DNA from: Pseudomonadota bacterium
Lineage (GTDB): Bacteria > Pseudomonadota > Gammaproteobacteria > Xanthomonadales > Xanthomonadaceae
Direction: 5' to 3'
DNA: 7,089 nucleotides
Assembly: GCA_023423855.1 (NCBI GenBank)
Contig: JAFAEU010000266.1
Coordinates: 1-7,089 of the forward strand
Shown here: positions 6,744 to 7,089 of the stretch, in pieces
How positions within the stretch are numbered: the first letter of the stretch is position 1
How the letters are laid out: each line of letters starts with the position of its first letter
The notes under the pieces: model-generated
Seen by the model: only the letters and a program-made list of their open reading frames with translations
The model's database searches: none
Told to the model about the DNA's origin: nothing
Translations under genes and position numbers: made by a program

Positions 6744-7089
6744 ATGGACGCGACCACCGCCCCCGAATTCCCGCCCGACGTCGAATGGCTGAACCTGCTG
6801 TCGCCGCTGCGGATGGCGCAGCTGCGTGGCAAGGTCTGCGCGCTGGCGTTCGTCAACGCCGGCTCCGCCTGGTGCCAGCAGCGGCTGGCGGACCTGGCGC
6901 GGCTGCGCGCCCGACACGGCGAGCGGGTGAACGTGGTGGCGGTGCACGTGCCGAAGTTCGAGAGCGAACGCGACGGCCGGCGCATCGGCAAGCGCCTGAA
7001 CCGGCAGCGCTACGATTTCCCGATCGGGCACGATCCCGACTGGACGCTCTGGCAGCACTACGGCGTCGAGGCCTGGCCCACGGTGGTGC
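6744..7089 (+). CDS. Thioredoxin-like (NHLRC2-type) protein, N-terminal part
   Basis: The gene runs off the window; 115 codons are present. The visible part is a thioredoxin-fold domain like that at the start of NHL-repeat proteins of the NHLRC2 type: EWLN at 14-17, LRGKV at 27-31 before the first strand, then a strand leading to the active-site position, GVHV/AVHVPKF-type strand near 68-76, and a cis-proline motif GVEAWPTVV at the end. The usual CCINC or CxxC site is replaced by AGSAWC (39-44), leaving only Cys44, so ordinary disulfide exchange by a CxxC pair is not possible. There is no signal peptide, so the protein is probably cytoplasmic. The ATG at 6744 is 9 bp after the phosphatase stop; no other in-frame start gives a family-like N-terminus. 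NHL repeats are expected downstream but cannot be seen here. Confidence 0.82.
   Translation, partial: MDATTAPEFPPDVEWLNLLSPLRMAQLRGKVCALAFVNAGSAWCQQRLADLARLRARHGERVNVVAVHVPKFESERDGRRIGKRLNRQRYDFPIGHDPDWTLWQHYGVEAWPTVV

Noticed and set aside
6003..7058. 351-codon minus-strand open frame antisense to the phosphatase and thioredoxin-like genes
   Set aside because: Shadow frame in GC-rich DNA, with Arg/Ala/Gln-rich composition and no domain.

Overview
The window is GC-rich, Gram-negative chromosomal DNA. Protein content, gene order and codon use point to a gammaproteobacterium of the Xanthomonadaceae/Lysobacteraceae (Lysobacter- or Luteimonas-like). This is judged from recognition of the proteins, not from a database search. 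Eight protein genes are supported. No rRNA, tRNA, CRISPR array, insertion sequence or phage gene was seen.

Left part (35-3910, + strand): a compact four-gene block, exbB-exbD-msbA-lpxK, with gaps of 3 and 10 bp and then an ATGA overlap. ExbB/ExbD form a proton-driven inner-membrane motor of the TonB/Tol type. MsbA flips lipid A-core to the periplasmic face of the inner membrane. LpxK adds the 4'-phosphate to the lipid A precursor. 

Middle part (3934-5343, - strand): one gene against the surrounding direction. It encodes a 469-residue lipoprotein with seven FG-GAP/VCBS-type calcium-loop repeats, probably a seven-bladed beta-propeller on the cell surface or in the periplasm. Two hand-counted 60-base samples from it are 62-65% GC, against 75% in a sample from the flanking core genes. 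It occupies the place where related gammaproteobacteria usually carry a small Trm112/YcaR-type gene between lpxK and kdsB.

Right part (5477-7089, + strand): kdsB (CMP-Kdo synthetase), a low-molecular-weight tyrosine phosphatase gene overlapping it by 8 bp, and the start of a thioredoxin-fold (NHLRC2-like) protein gene cut by the window end. kdsB and the last gene have no clear Shine-Dalgarno sequence, but each has an AT-rich -10-like hexamer 6-8 bases before the ATG, which suggests leaderless transcripts.

Together the core genes make and export lipid A/Kdo for lipopolysaccharide. This is conserved housekeeping DNA with one unusual insertion. No convincing undescribed multi-gene system was found; the points most worth a second look are the propeller lipoprotein and its location, the cysteine-depleted thioredoxin-like protein, and several small hairpins at gene junctions.
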